DNA of 5,261 bases, taken from assembly GCA_964421005.1 (NCBI GenBank), contig CAYQUV010000040.1, positions 1 to 5,261 on the forward strand. Direction: 5' to 3'. The notes under the pieces are model-generated. The model was given only the letters and a program-made list of their open reading frames with translations. It was not told where the DNA came from and searched no databases. A program made the translations under genes and the position numbers. This document shows, piece by piece, positions 1 through 4,824 of the stretch. Each line of letters begins with the position of its first letter. Within the stretch, counting starts at the first letter, position 1. Source of the DNA: CAYQUV01 sp964421005 (GTDB lineage: Bacteria > Patescibacteriota > Minisyncoccia > Minisyncoccales > CG1-02-41-26).

Positions 1-2
1 GG

Positions 3-236
3 TACTGGTATGATTGGGATTTTCGAACAAAAGAATATAATGGTTCATCAGGATATACTCCTCGTAATGGAGATATGTATTACAAAGATGTAGAGGTTCG
101 TTATATATTTTCTTTTAAAAAACAATTATTAACTATAGGCTCAGAATATCTTCAAGAAGATTTAGATTATAATCTTTCTAATAAGACTCTCAACTTATCA
201 AGTCTTTATATACAAGATGAATCTGAAATTTCTATT
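3..236 (+). CDS. TonB-dependent receptor-like beta-barrel fragment, both ends missing
   Basis: An open frame with no start of its own runs from the window edge in frame 3. Its translation has alternating aromatic and polar strands with short turns: YWYDWDFRTKEY, then DVEVRYIF, LLTIGSEYLQEDLDY and LNLSSLYIQDESEIS. The pairing of 'LTIGSEY..E.LDY' with 'LYIQDE' about 25 residues later is characteristic of adjacent barrel strands in TonB-dependent outer-membrane receptors, which import siderophores, cobalamin or similar ligands. The receptor-like pattern stops near base 236. The frame stays open to 398 only by chance, over the antisense of the neighbouring wall gene. Family assignment is by motif resemblance. 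Such receptors belong to diderm bacteria, so this piece does not fit the rest of the window and may come from another genome. Confidence 0.55.
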
Positions 237-1583
237 GGTCCCGCCGACAATATCAGCCTTAAGATGCATATTCTTGGTTACTCCCTTGTCAATTACCAAA
301 GGACTGTCGCTCAGGTCAAAAGTAACTGTTTTGTCGGAAGCCATCTGCATGGTTTCTCCAACCTGAGTTCCAGCATCATAAAGTTTGAGATTCTGTAAGT
401 CGGAGGCAGCGGTTGAACCAATATTGGTGAATTTTAATTTTCTAACTTCAATTTTCTGGTCGCTTCCAGTCAAGTTGAAGTTGAACACTTCAAGCCCGTT
501 CTGCGGGTCAACACTCTGTGATGGGTCGGTAGTGGTCTCAACAGTTAATTTACCCAAATCAGAAGTGTTGGCAGTTGACATATAATTGCCGGTGAGCGGA
601 AATGTGCCGTTTATTGAAGAAGCATCGGAGGTAACAGCGCTTGCTGATTCAATACTGAAGCGAATCGTCTTGCCGGAGGCAGTGCCATTGGCTAAATCAG
701 CCTTTAAAGTAATTGTCTTTGAAGAACCTGCTCCAATAGTGAAAAGGCCTGATGAATTCAAGAAAGTTAAAACACCCTCTGAAAAGGAGTTATATTCAGC
801 CAGTACAGTATCACCATCACATAAGTAGGCTTGGGAAAGGTCGGAATCAGCTGAAATTCCGCTCCTCTTGAAGTCAATTTGGGTAACGGAAACTTCTGAA
901 GCATCCCCGTTTGTGAATTTAACTTTCAAGAAAGGAATCATTGCCTGAGCACCATCTGTACCAGCAGCAGGATCGCTATCGGCAACAATGGTGGCTGCAG
1001 CCGGATTGTCGTCAGCCAAAGCTACTGTCAGGCCTTCTCCAACAACTTCCTCTTCTTCTTCCTCTTCTTCCTCTTCCTCTTCTTCCTCTTCTTCAGCAGC
1101 TGCTAAAAGGGAATTTAATTTGGCTCTGGTTGTTGAACCAACATAACCGGTACCAGAGGTTAAACCCCAAGAAGCCAAAACATCATCGGCATACTTCTCC
1201 TGGAATTTAATAACCGCTGCTTTGGTCAAAGGACCAAAGTAAGTTGTTTCGTTTCCCGGAGAACCAACCCCTGATTCGGCTAATTGGGTATCAGCGCTCT
1301 GGTTCAGCAATGCCTGTAAACATTTAACATCATTGCCTGAAGAACCTTGAGCCAAATTCCTGTCAAAAGTAATTCCCACGCAAGCAGCCGGAACAGCAGC
1401 AGCCGCTTCTCCTCCTTCAAGTTCTGCTAATTGAGCTTGAAGCTCAGCCAACTGAGCCAATAAAGCATCAATCTGAACTTGAAGTTCTTCGGCAGTCAAT
1501 GCTTGAACCGGAGCAACCGGCAAAAGCATTGCCACTACTGTTAAAGTTGTAGCAAAAGCTACGATTTTCTTAATTTTAGACAT
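198..1583 (-). CDS. secreted peptidoglycan-binding surface protein with poly-Glu linker, 3' end lost at junction
   Basis: This 461-residue frame encodes a probable wall-attached surface or S-layer-like protein. Residues 1-28 are a signal peptide (KIKK, a hydrophobic core, then cleavage after VQA). Residues 30-56 form a short Leu/Ala/Glu coiled coil. Residues ~68-160 are a PG_binding_1-type domain, with the marks GSSGNDVKCLQALL, YFGPLTKAAVIKFQEKY and GYVGSTTRAKLN. Residues 164-179 are sixteen consecutive Glu. From ~185 there are two tandem beta-sandwich repeats, each with 'KFTN', then 'SDL', 'TITLKAD' or 'NMHLKAD', and 'G..IRF' or 'RNFRF'. The second repeat breaks off after NRNFRF (base ~219). 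The last residues, ILYIKT, do not continue the repeat and are antisense of the receptor-like fragment. The true protein was therefore probably longer. No Shine-Dalgarno precedes the ATG at 1583. Upstream lies a structured leader, then the membrane protein and sigma factor genes on the same strand. Confidence 0.85.
   Translation of the reverse strand: MSKIKKIVAFATTLTVVAMLLPVAPVQALTAEELQVQIDALLAQLAELQAQLAELEGGEAAAAVPAACVGITFDRNLAQGSSGNDVKCLQALLNQSADTQLAESGVGSPGNETTYFGPLTKAAVIKFQEKYADDVLASWGLTSGTGYVGSTTRAKLNSLLAAAEEEEEEEEEEEEEEEEVVGEGLTVALADDNPAAATIVADSDPAAGTDGAQAMIPFLKVKFTNGDASEVSVTQIDFKRSGISADSDLSQAYLCDGDTVLAEYNSFSEGVLTFLNSSGLFTIGAGSSKTITLKADLANGTASGKTIRFSIESASAVTSDASSINGTFPLTGNYMSTANTSDLGKLTVETTTDPSQSVDPQNGLEVFNFNLTGSDQKIEVRKLKFTNIGSTAASDLQNLKLYDAGTQVGETMQMASDKTVTFDLSDSPLVIDKGVTKNMHLKADIVGGTNRNFRFILYIKT
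216..236. other. junction between receptor-like and wall-protein sequence
   Basis: Two unrelated coding sequences on opposite strands meet here tail to tail. On the + strand the receptor pattern holds to about EIS (bases 225-233). On the - strand the wall-protein repeat holds to about NRNFRF (down to base 219). The ~18 bases between 219 and 236 fit both, so the join could have occurred at short microhomology. The first ~220 bases also look more AT-rich than the wall gene. Recombination, a misassembly or an amplification chimera would all look like this; a chimera is most likely. Confidence 0.6.
1046..1094. repeat. 49-base pure pyrimidine tract coding the poly-Glu linker
   Basis: The + strand is uninterrupted C/T for 49 bases and mixes TTC and CTC triplets. 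On the coding (-) strand this is sixteen GAA/GAG codons, so the wall protein has a highly acidic linker between the peptidoglycan-binding domain and the beta domains. Codons are mixed rather than one repeated unit, which suggests selection for the acidic tract. Its length may still vary by triplet slippage. Confidence 0.85.
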
Positions 1584-1612
1584 TTTTTCTATGGATTACT
1601 ATTTTTTCTTTT

Positions 1613-1739
1613 TGTCGTGTCGACCTTTACACGGGGCGTTTTTAACACCTCCGCAGGAGCTTCGGTTAAAAACGCCTGTTAAAGCCAATCAATTGGCTTT
1701 AACCTCGTGAACTTACGTAATATTCACGAAGCCACGACA
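1613..1739 (-). ncRNA. structured leader of the wall-protein gene: three hairpins in a closing stem
   Basis: Four helices nest cleanly. A 7-bp closing stem pairs 1613-1619 (tgtcgtg) with 1733-1739 (cacgaca). Inside it are hairpin A, 1635-1646 with 1665-1676 (ggcgtttttaac / gttaaaaacgcc, 12 bp, 18-nt loop holding a small 4-bp ctcc/ggag stem); hairpin B, 1678-1689 with 1692-1703 (gttaaagccaat / attggctttaac, 11 usable bp, tcaa loop); and hairpin C, 1705-1711 with 1723-1729 (tcgtgaa / ttcacga, 11-nt loop). The whole would form a four-way junction ending about 30 nt before the wall-gene ATG. The - strand is preferred because that gene is directly downstream and no + gene follows. I do not recognise a known RNA family. 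It could be a cis-regulatory or stabilising 5' leader, or a DNA palindrome element. Confidence 0.6.
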
Positions 1740-1768
1740 TTATTTTCGACCTTTGTTTTTTTCTTATC

Positions 1769-1795
1769 GCTCGCCCACCCTCCGGGCGGGCTCGC
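1769..1795 (-). repeat. GC-rich imperfect hairpin after the membrane protein gene
   Basis: Arms 1769-1780 and 1784-1795 pair around a 3-nt loop. Read as - strand RNA, the odd positions become a G-U wobble and a tandem G/A mismatch, which RNA tolerates. Read on the + strand they are A/C and C/T mismatches. This asymmetry suggests it acts in - strand transcripts. It lies 26 nt past the stop of the 1822-2529 gene, but no U-run follows (the next bases are gataagaaaaaaac), so it is not a standard intrinsic terminator. It may protect the 3' end of the upstream mRNA or be a dispersed palindrome. Confidence 0.45.
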
Positions 1796-1821
1796 TTATT
1801 CGCTTTCAATTATTGTATTGT

Positions 1822-2529
1822 TTAATTGTTAAGTATCCTTCCAATCCAATATAACGCCTCGCTCTCTTTCCCTTGATTATAAGATTCTTTTGCTCTTTCC
1901 AAAAACTCTTTCTTCTCTTCAGATAGAGTTCTTCCCTCCAAATCTTGGAGAACCTTTTCAATCATTTCCTTTTGAATATTATAACTTAATTCTCCCAATT
2001 CTTGAAAGGTATTTTCCACAGCCCCCAAACTTGCCAAAACTTGCTTTGAGGGAGACTGTGCTTTTATACTCTCAACCGCCTCTTTTCCCCTGTTGGCTGT
2101 TCCTTTGACAACTTCGGTCAATACCAAAGCCTGCCTTTGATTTTTTGCATTTTTCAATTCTGCAAGAGAAGTGTTTATTTCTTTCAAAGTCATTTGCAGT
2201 TCCTCCAAAGAAGCAACAACTTCTTTATTTTTATTATTATTGCTCTGATTTTCAAATAACGAAGCCAAATCAGATAAGGTTGTTTCAGAAGTATTAGAAC
2301 TTAAATAATACAAATAAAAGAAGGCTCCGGTTAAAATAAGCATAAGAGCCATCGCTCCCCTGAAAGCAAAAGCTAAAGCCGGCCTGTTAATGGGAGTAAA
2401 AAGCCAGCTTAAAACTTGAGCGCTCTTTTCCTCTTTAAAAAGTTCTTTTTTAGTTAAAAAAACCCAATCTTTTCTGGGCTTAATATCGCGGAGCTGTTCA
2501 ATTTTTTTAATAAGTTGTTTTTCTTCCAT
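1822..2529 (-). CDS. one-pass membrane protein, putative anti-sigma or sensor partner of the sigma factor
   Basis: The 235-residue product has a charged cytoplasmic N-terminus (1-50, many Lys/Glu), one membrane helix at about 57-76 (AFRGAMALMLILTGAFFYLYYL region), and an outside part rich in Gln, Asn, Leu and Lys. That outer part is predicted to be long helices or coiled coil (~103-130, 162-222) and ends in a helix with aromatics (EALYWIGRILNN). It starts 52 nt after the stop of the ECF sigma gene on the same strand. A sigma gene followed by a one-pass protein with a short cytoplasmic head is the usual layout of sigma/anti-sigma pairs, and CPR genomes often show it with poorly conserved partners. 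No zinc-binding HxxxCxxC anti-sigma motif is present, so the role rests on context and topology. The ATG at 2529 has no clear ribosome binding site. Confidence 0.65.
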   Translation of the reverse strand: MEEKQLIKKIEQLRDIKPRKDWVFLTKKELFKEEKSAQVLSWLFTPINRPALAFAFRGAMALMLILTGAFFYLYYLSSNTSETTLSDLASLFENQSNNNKNKEVVASLEELQMTLKEINTSLAELKNAKNQRQALVLTEVVKGTANRGKEAVESIKAQSPSKQVLASLGAVENTFQELGELSYNIQKEMIEKVLQDLEGRTLSEEKKEFLERAKESYNQGKESEALYWIGRILNN

Positions 2530-2581
2530 AATAGGTCAAAATTCTGCCTTTTATTATTATGACTGAACTCCGGCTCTTTTG

Positions 2582-3124
2582 TTACAATTCCTTTTCTTCT
2601 CTTTTTTTCTCCTCATTTTCCATTTTTTCTTTCAATTCTTTAAGAGCCCGGTGGATCATTACTCTGACCGTCCCCTCCGGCCTTTCCATAATTTGACTAA
2701 TTTGTTTAAAAGAAAGTCCGTCTAAATAACGCCAGATTATTATATTTTGCTCATCATCGTTTAGTTGGGCCAAAGATGTCCGTAACATCTCAATGTCCGA
2801 TTGAAACTTAATCTCTTCTTCAGCTGTTGGCCGAGGATCGATAAGTTGAGAATTAACAATCGGATTTGCCTCAGTTGAAACCATCTGAAACTTAGCCCCC
2901 TTGCTATAATAGTCAGCAATTTCCGCTCTAGCAATTTGATAAAGGTAGGCAGAAGGATTTTTAATGTCCTGACTTTTCCTAAATCTTTTCCATCCTTTGG
3001 TAAAAACCTGGCTGGTTAAATCTTCAGCCGCTTCTTGTGAGCCAACTTTCAAAAAAATAAACCTGTAAATTTTATTTACGTATTTATCGTAGATTTTAGC
3101 GAATTTCTTTTTTGGATTTCGCAT
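2582..3124 (-). CDS. ECF-type RNA polymerase sigma factor (sigma-70 family, group 4)
   Basis: The 180-residue product directs RNA polymerase to a specific promoter set. Region 2 spans about 8-75: FAKIYDKYVNKIYRFIFLKV, then the EAAEDLTSQVFTKGWKRF core and NPSAYLYQIARAEIADYY. A linker follows. Region 4 spans ~115-165 and has LNDDEQNIIIWRYLDGLSFKQ with the helix-turn-helix QISQIMERPEGTVRVMIHRALKEL, which reads the -35 box. Region 3 is absent and the size is normal for ECF factors. A GTG at 3139 would add five residues (MIRQA). I prefer the ATG at 3124 because the extra 15 bases look like another degenerate copy of the upstream repeat (taagaca) and the remaining N-terminus has the usual length. 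Neither start has a Shine-Dalgarno. The putative anti-sigma gene follows and the TGTCCTA motif array lies directly upstream. Confidence 0.88.
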   Translation of the reverse strand: MRNPKKKFAKIYDKYVNKIYRFIFLKVGSQEAAEDLTSQVFTKGWKRFRKSQDIKNPSAYLYQIARAEIADYYSKGAKFQMVSTEANPIVNSQLIDPRPTAEEEIKFQSDIEMLRTSLAQLNDDEQNIIIWRYLDGLSFKQISQIMERPEGTVRVMIHRALKELKEKMENEEKKREEKEL

Positions 3125-3128
3125 AGCT

Positions 3129-3325
3129 TGTCTTATCACTGTCTTGTCTTAATTTCGTCTCAGGTAGGACAATGTAGGACATTTATGATATTTTAATAGG
3201 ACAAAGTCTTGTCCTATTATTTGTCCTAATTGTGTCCTACCATAAATTTTTTTGTCCTAACCAAATATTTCTGTCCGAATAAAAATTTTATCTTAATTTA
3301 TAAACTGTCCTATTTTTGTCCCCTA
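3129..3325. promoter_or_regulatory. array of TGTCCTA/TAGGACA motifs upstream of the sigma gene
   Basis: Seven exact 7-mers occur: TAGGACA on the + strand at 3165-3171, 3175-3181 and 3197-3203, and TGTCCTA at 3210-3216, 3222-3228, 3233-3239 and 3253-3259. An eighth exact copy, 3306-3312, lies inside the 3' end of the winged-helix gene. Degenerate copies are TGTCCGA (3272-3278), TGTCCCCTA (3317-3325) and TGTCTTA (3129-3135, 3145-3151). Copies 3 and 4 make a perfect 11-bp inverted repeat, 3194-3204 with 3209-3219, around agtc. Start-to-start steps are 10, 22, 13, 12, 11, 20 and 19 bases, mostly near whole or double helical turns. This looks like cooperative operator DNA controlling the sigma gene. 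No convincing -35/-10 pair is visible in it. Confidence 0.75.
3194..3219. repeat. perfect 11-bp inverted repeat at the centre of the motif array
   Basis: The arms taataggacaa and ttgtcctatta flank the 4-base spacer agtc. It is the point where the array switches motif orientation. It is a candidate high-affinity dimer operator, or a hairpin if transcribed. No U-run follows on either strand, so a terminator is unlikely. Confidence 0.7.
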
Positions 3326-3875
3326 CTCTTTTAACAAAACCTTTTTTCAAAAGATCATTAAGATCTCTCCTCAAAGTTCTTTTGCTAACCCGAGAGAATA
3401 TCTCTTTTAAATCTTTAACTTGAACTTCCTCTTTTTCTTTAAGAACTTCTAAAATTCTCTTATACCTTCCTTTTTTGAGCTCATCAAGGGAAATTTGAGA
3501 AACTTGAGAAGGAGATTTTTCTTTTTTTGTGATATCAGACGATTCTTTTTTTGAAAATCCATTTTTTATTTCTTTCTCTATCATATTATACTCTCTCTCT
3601 AACACCGAAAAATTCTCTCTTCTCAACCAATTCTGTTTTTCTGCTATTTCGAAATATCCTTGAAGAATACTTATATTACCCAAAATCCTTTCAGAAAATC
3701 TTTTTTTCTGTTCTTTTGTTAAACTGACCGGGTTCCCGTTAAAAAATAATATTGAATCAGCCAAAATTTGATTGGCTTTTTCCCTCAAAGAAATTCTCAA
3801 GGGCTCTCTTTCCGGAAAAAGATCTGTTATTCTGTAGATTGCCAAACAAAGTTTTATCAAATAATCTTTTTCCAC
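3288..3875 (-). CDS. DeoR-like winged-helix regulator with CPR-type N-terminal helical domain
   Basis: In this 195-residue protein, residues 1-105 are mostly helical (DYLIKLCLAIYRITDLFPEREPLR region, then ILGNISILQGYFEIAEKQNWL). I recognise the style from CPR genomes but know no named family. Residues ~106-132 are a Lys/Ser-rich linker. Residues ~133-195 are a DeoR-type winged helix: GRYKRILEVLKEKEEVQVKDL, then SKRTLRRDLNDLLKKGFVKRVG, with recognition helix at ~164-175 and a wing ending VYKLR. It probably binds DNA. The TGTCCTA array begins in its own 3' end and continues to the sigma gene, making this protein the best local candidate to bind it. The GTG start at 3875 lies 9 nt after a TATAAT box with no ribosome binding site, implying a leaderless mRNA. 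The next Met is residue 97. Confidence 0.75.
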   Translation of the reverse strand: MEKDYLIKLCLAIYRITDLFPEREPLRISLREKANQILADSILFFNGNPVSLTKEQKKRFSERILGNISILQGYFEIAEKQNWLRRENFSVLEREYNMIEKEIKNGFSKKESSDITKKEKSPSQVSQISLDELKKGRYKRILEVLKEKEEVQVKDLKEIFSRVSKRTLRRDLNDLLKKGFVKRVGDKNRTVYKLR

Positions 3876-3884
3876 AATAAATTG

Positions 3885-3913
3885 ATTATAAATAATTTAA
3901 TATAAAATATCAA
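3885..3913 (-). promoter_or_regulatory. strong promoter of the winged-helix gene (TTGATA-17-TATAAT)
   Basis: On the - strand, TTGATA (3913-3908) and a perfect TATAAT (3890-3885) are separated by exactly 17 bases. Only 9 bases lie between the -10 box and the GTG start at 3875. Transcription should therefore begin at or within about 3 nt of the start codon. Confidence 0.75.
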
Positions 3914-3950
3914 AAAACAAAATTAATATCAATAGCCAAATAACTAAAAA

Positions 3951-3990
3951 GAAGTTAAAAAAGGGGCCGGGGTAAATTTAATCCTCGGCC
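3951..3990 (-). terminator. intrinsic terminator after the zinc-ribbon gene
   Basis: Read on the - strand, ggccgagg (3990-3983) pairs with ccccggcc (3972-3965) around a 10-nt AT loop, with one A/C mismatch. CC and six T (3962-3957) follow. It lies 42 nt past the stop of the 4032-4223 gene and just before the winged-helix promoter, so it separates the two transcripts. Confidence 0.7.
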
Positions 3991-4031
3991 ATCAAAAATG
4001 AAAGGATAAATAAGGGACAAAAGACAAATGG

Positions 4032-4223
4032 TTATTCTCGTTTCTCAGGTGTCTCTTGAAGATTATCTATGATAGTATGCGTTTTCCGTCTGCCATACTT
4101 ATTATTCTTAAAATGATGCACTCTTCCACAATGCGGACATTTTATTATCCTGCCTCCTTTTGTTTTTGGCCAACTGATTTTTTCTCCACAACCACAAATA
4201 ACAATACTTTTTCCATTCGCCAT
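4032..4223 (-). CDS. small zinc-ribbon protein, function unknown
   Basis: The 63-residue basic protein has a four-Cys zinc ribbon: C10-G-C12 in the first knuckle and C29-P-H-C32 in the second, with H36 and H37 nearby. A basic tail follows (KNNKYGRRKTHT), then an acidic end. Such ribbons bind nucleic acid or protein, but nothing identifies a partner. I chose the ATG at 4223 because AAAGGGG ends 6 nt upstream. A TTG at 4256 would give 74 residues, but its extra stretch contains that ribosome binding site. The gene stands alone, with a terminator downstream. A - strand promoter may lie at 4409-4437, leaving a leader of ~180 nt. Confidence 0.65.
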   Translation of the reverse strand: MANGKSIVICGCGEKISWPKTKGGRIIKCPHCGRVHHFKNNKYGRRKTHTIIDNLQETPEKRE

Positions 4224-4229
4224 CACCTT

Positions 4230-4236
4230 CCCCTTT
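4230..4236 (-). promoter_or_regulatory. Shine-Dalgarno site deciding the zinc-ribbon start
   Basis: AAAGGGG on the - strand ends 6 nt before the ATG at 4223. Most genes in this window have no such site, so it is a useful signal for preferring this start over the upstream TTG. Confidence 0.65.
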
Positions 4237-4383
4237 CTTGGTAAAAATTGAACCAAAAATAAAAAAGTTTGCCTTTTCTTTTAAACTGTCAAAGGGCTAC
4301 TTTATGTATCCTACCAAACTCTTCAAAATTAATCAATACTCTTTCTCGGCTTCTGAAGATAAAATTATCCTAAGAAACTTAAA

Positions 4384-4411
4384 TTGACAAAAAATATTGA
4401 AAGAGTTTAAT
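4384..4411 (+). promoter_or_regulatory. promoter for the two-helix membrane protein gene
   Basis: A perfect TTGACA (4384-4389) is followed after 16 bases by TTTAAT (4406-4411, 5 of 6 to TATAAT). It would give a leader of ~88 nt before the ATG at 4506. A perfect TATAAT also occurs at 4445-4450 but has no good -35 box. The 4257-4505 spacer contains nothing else I can support as a gene. Confidence 0.55.
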
Positions 4412-4437
4412 ATAAATTAAAGAAAATGTTCTTTCAA
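4409..4437 (-). promoter_or_regulatory. divergent promoter overlapping the + strand promoter
   Basis: On the - strand, TTGAAA (4437-4432) and TATATT (4414-4409), each 5 of 6 to consensus, are exactly 17 bases apart. The nearest - strand gene is the zinc ribbon starting at 4223. The -10 overlaps the -10 of the + strand promoter, so only one polymerase could be bound at a time. AT-rich DNA gives chance matches, so this is tentative. Confidence 0.45.
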
Positions 4438-4492
4438 TTTTAAATATAATCTAAAACAGACCGGTAACGAAAATAACTTATTTTTCTGAAGC

Positions 4493-4498
4493 GAGGTG
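4493..4498 (+). promoter_or_regulatory. Shine-Dalgarno site of the two-helix membrane protein
   Basis: GAGGTG lies 7 nt before the ATG at 4506, at optimal spacing. It supports this + strand frame over the overlapping longer antisense frame. Confidence 0.7.
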
Positions 4499-4505
4499 AA
4501 ATATT

Positions 4506-4736
4506 ATGGAAACATTTCTTCGCGGTTTATCGAAAGCGCTCTGTATGGTTGGAGCATTTATAGGTATTTTTGTTCTTGTAACTGTCGTTAAATTCTTCTT
4601 TGGAACAGACGCTACTTCACCGGAAGTTTTATTCCGAGGCTTAAGAATAGTAGGGGTAATATTTTTGGTCGCTGTTATTTGTTTTTGCGCCTCAAAACTC
4701 TGCTCATCCCATCGCAACAGCAAAGATACTTTATGA
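4506..4736 (+). CDS. small two-helix membrane protein, function unknown
   Basis: The 76-residue product has two membrane helices, about 11-31 (ALCMVGAFIGIFVLVTVVKFF) and 46-63 (LRIVGVIFLVAVICFCA). A short loop joins them (GTDATSPEVLFRG), with a positive tail (SKLCSSHRNSK). Net positive charge at both ends suggests both termini face the cytoplasm and the loop faces out. Four Cys (13, 59, 61, 66) lie in or near the helices. Reality is supported by a good ribosome binding site, an upstream TTGACA promoter and a perfect terminator 20 nt past the TGA. It is monocistronic. The overlapping antisense frame lacks these signals. I recognise no family; a small secretion or membrane-complex subunit and a holin-like protein are possible but unsupported. 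Confidence 0.7.
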   Translation: METFLRGLSKALCMVGAFIGIFVLVTVVKFFFGTDATSPEVLFRGLRIVGVIFLVAVICFCASKLCSSHRNSKDTL

Positions 4737-4755
4737 TTAAAAGCCCATTCAACAT

Positions 4756-4787
4756 AAAACCTCTCAATCATTGAGAGGTTTTTATTA
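4756..4787 (+). terminator. intrinsic terminator, possibly bidirectional
   Basis: aaaacctctcaa (4756-4767) pairs perfectly with ttgagaggtttt (4771-4782) around a tca loop and runs into TTTTT (4779-4783) and TATTA. On the opposite strand the stem is followed by TTTT, so it may also stop - strand transcripts. Confidence 0.88.
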
Positions 4788-4824
4788 TTAACTAAAAATT
4801 TATCTAATCTGTGGATAATTTTTT

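Noticed and set aside
385..828. Two open + strand frames antisense to the beta domains
   Set aside because: They lack start signals and family resemblance and lie opposite a well-supported gene.
941..1210. Leu/Pro/Gln-rich frame on the + strand
   Set aside because: It is the antisense of the poly-Glu tract and peptidoglycan-binding domain; low complexity explains its openness.
1613..1739. Integron attC site or CRISPR repeats
   Set aside because: No GTTRRRY/RYYYAAC core pair in the right order and no cassette genes; the palindromes differ from each other, so they are not a repeat-spacer array.
1890..2108. 72-residue + strand frame
   Set aside because: Antisense of the membrane protein's C-terminal part, with no supporting signals.
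3129..3325. CRISPR array or tandem repeat minisatellite
   Set aside because: The unit is only 7 bases, in both orientations, with spacing of 10-34 bases; this fits protein binding sites, not CRISPR.
4056..4244. 62-residue + strand frame
   Set aside because: Antisense of the zinc-ribbon gene; the Cys pattern and ribosome binding site favour the - strand.
4306..4373. ATCCTA copies (4306-4314, 4365-4373) as further members of the TGTCCTA array
   Set aside because: They differ from the motif at the key GT positions and are only two copies in AT-rich DNA.
4304..4387. 27-codon + strand mini frame starting at ATG 4304
   Set aside because: It has no ribosome binding site or recognisable features, and a frame of this length is expected by chance.
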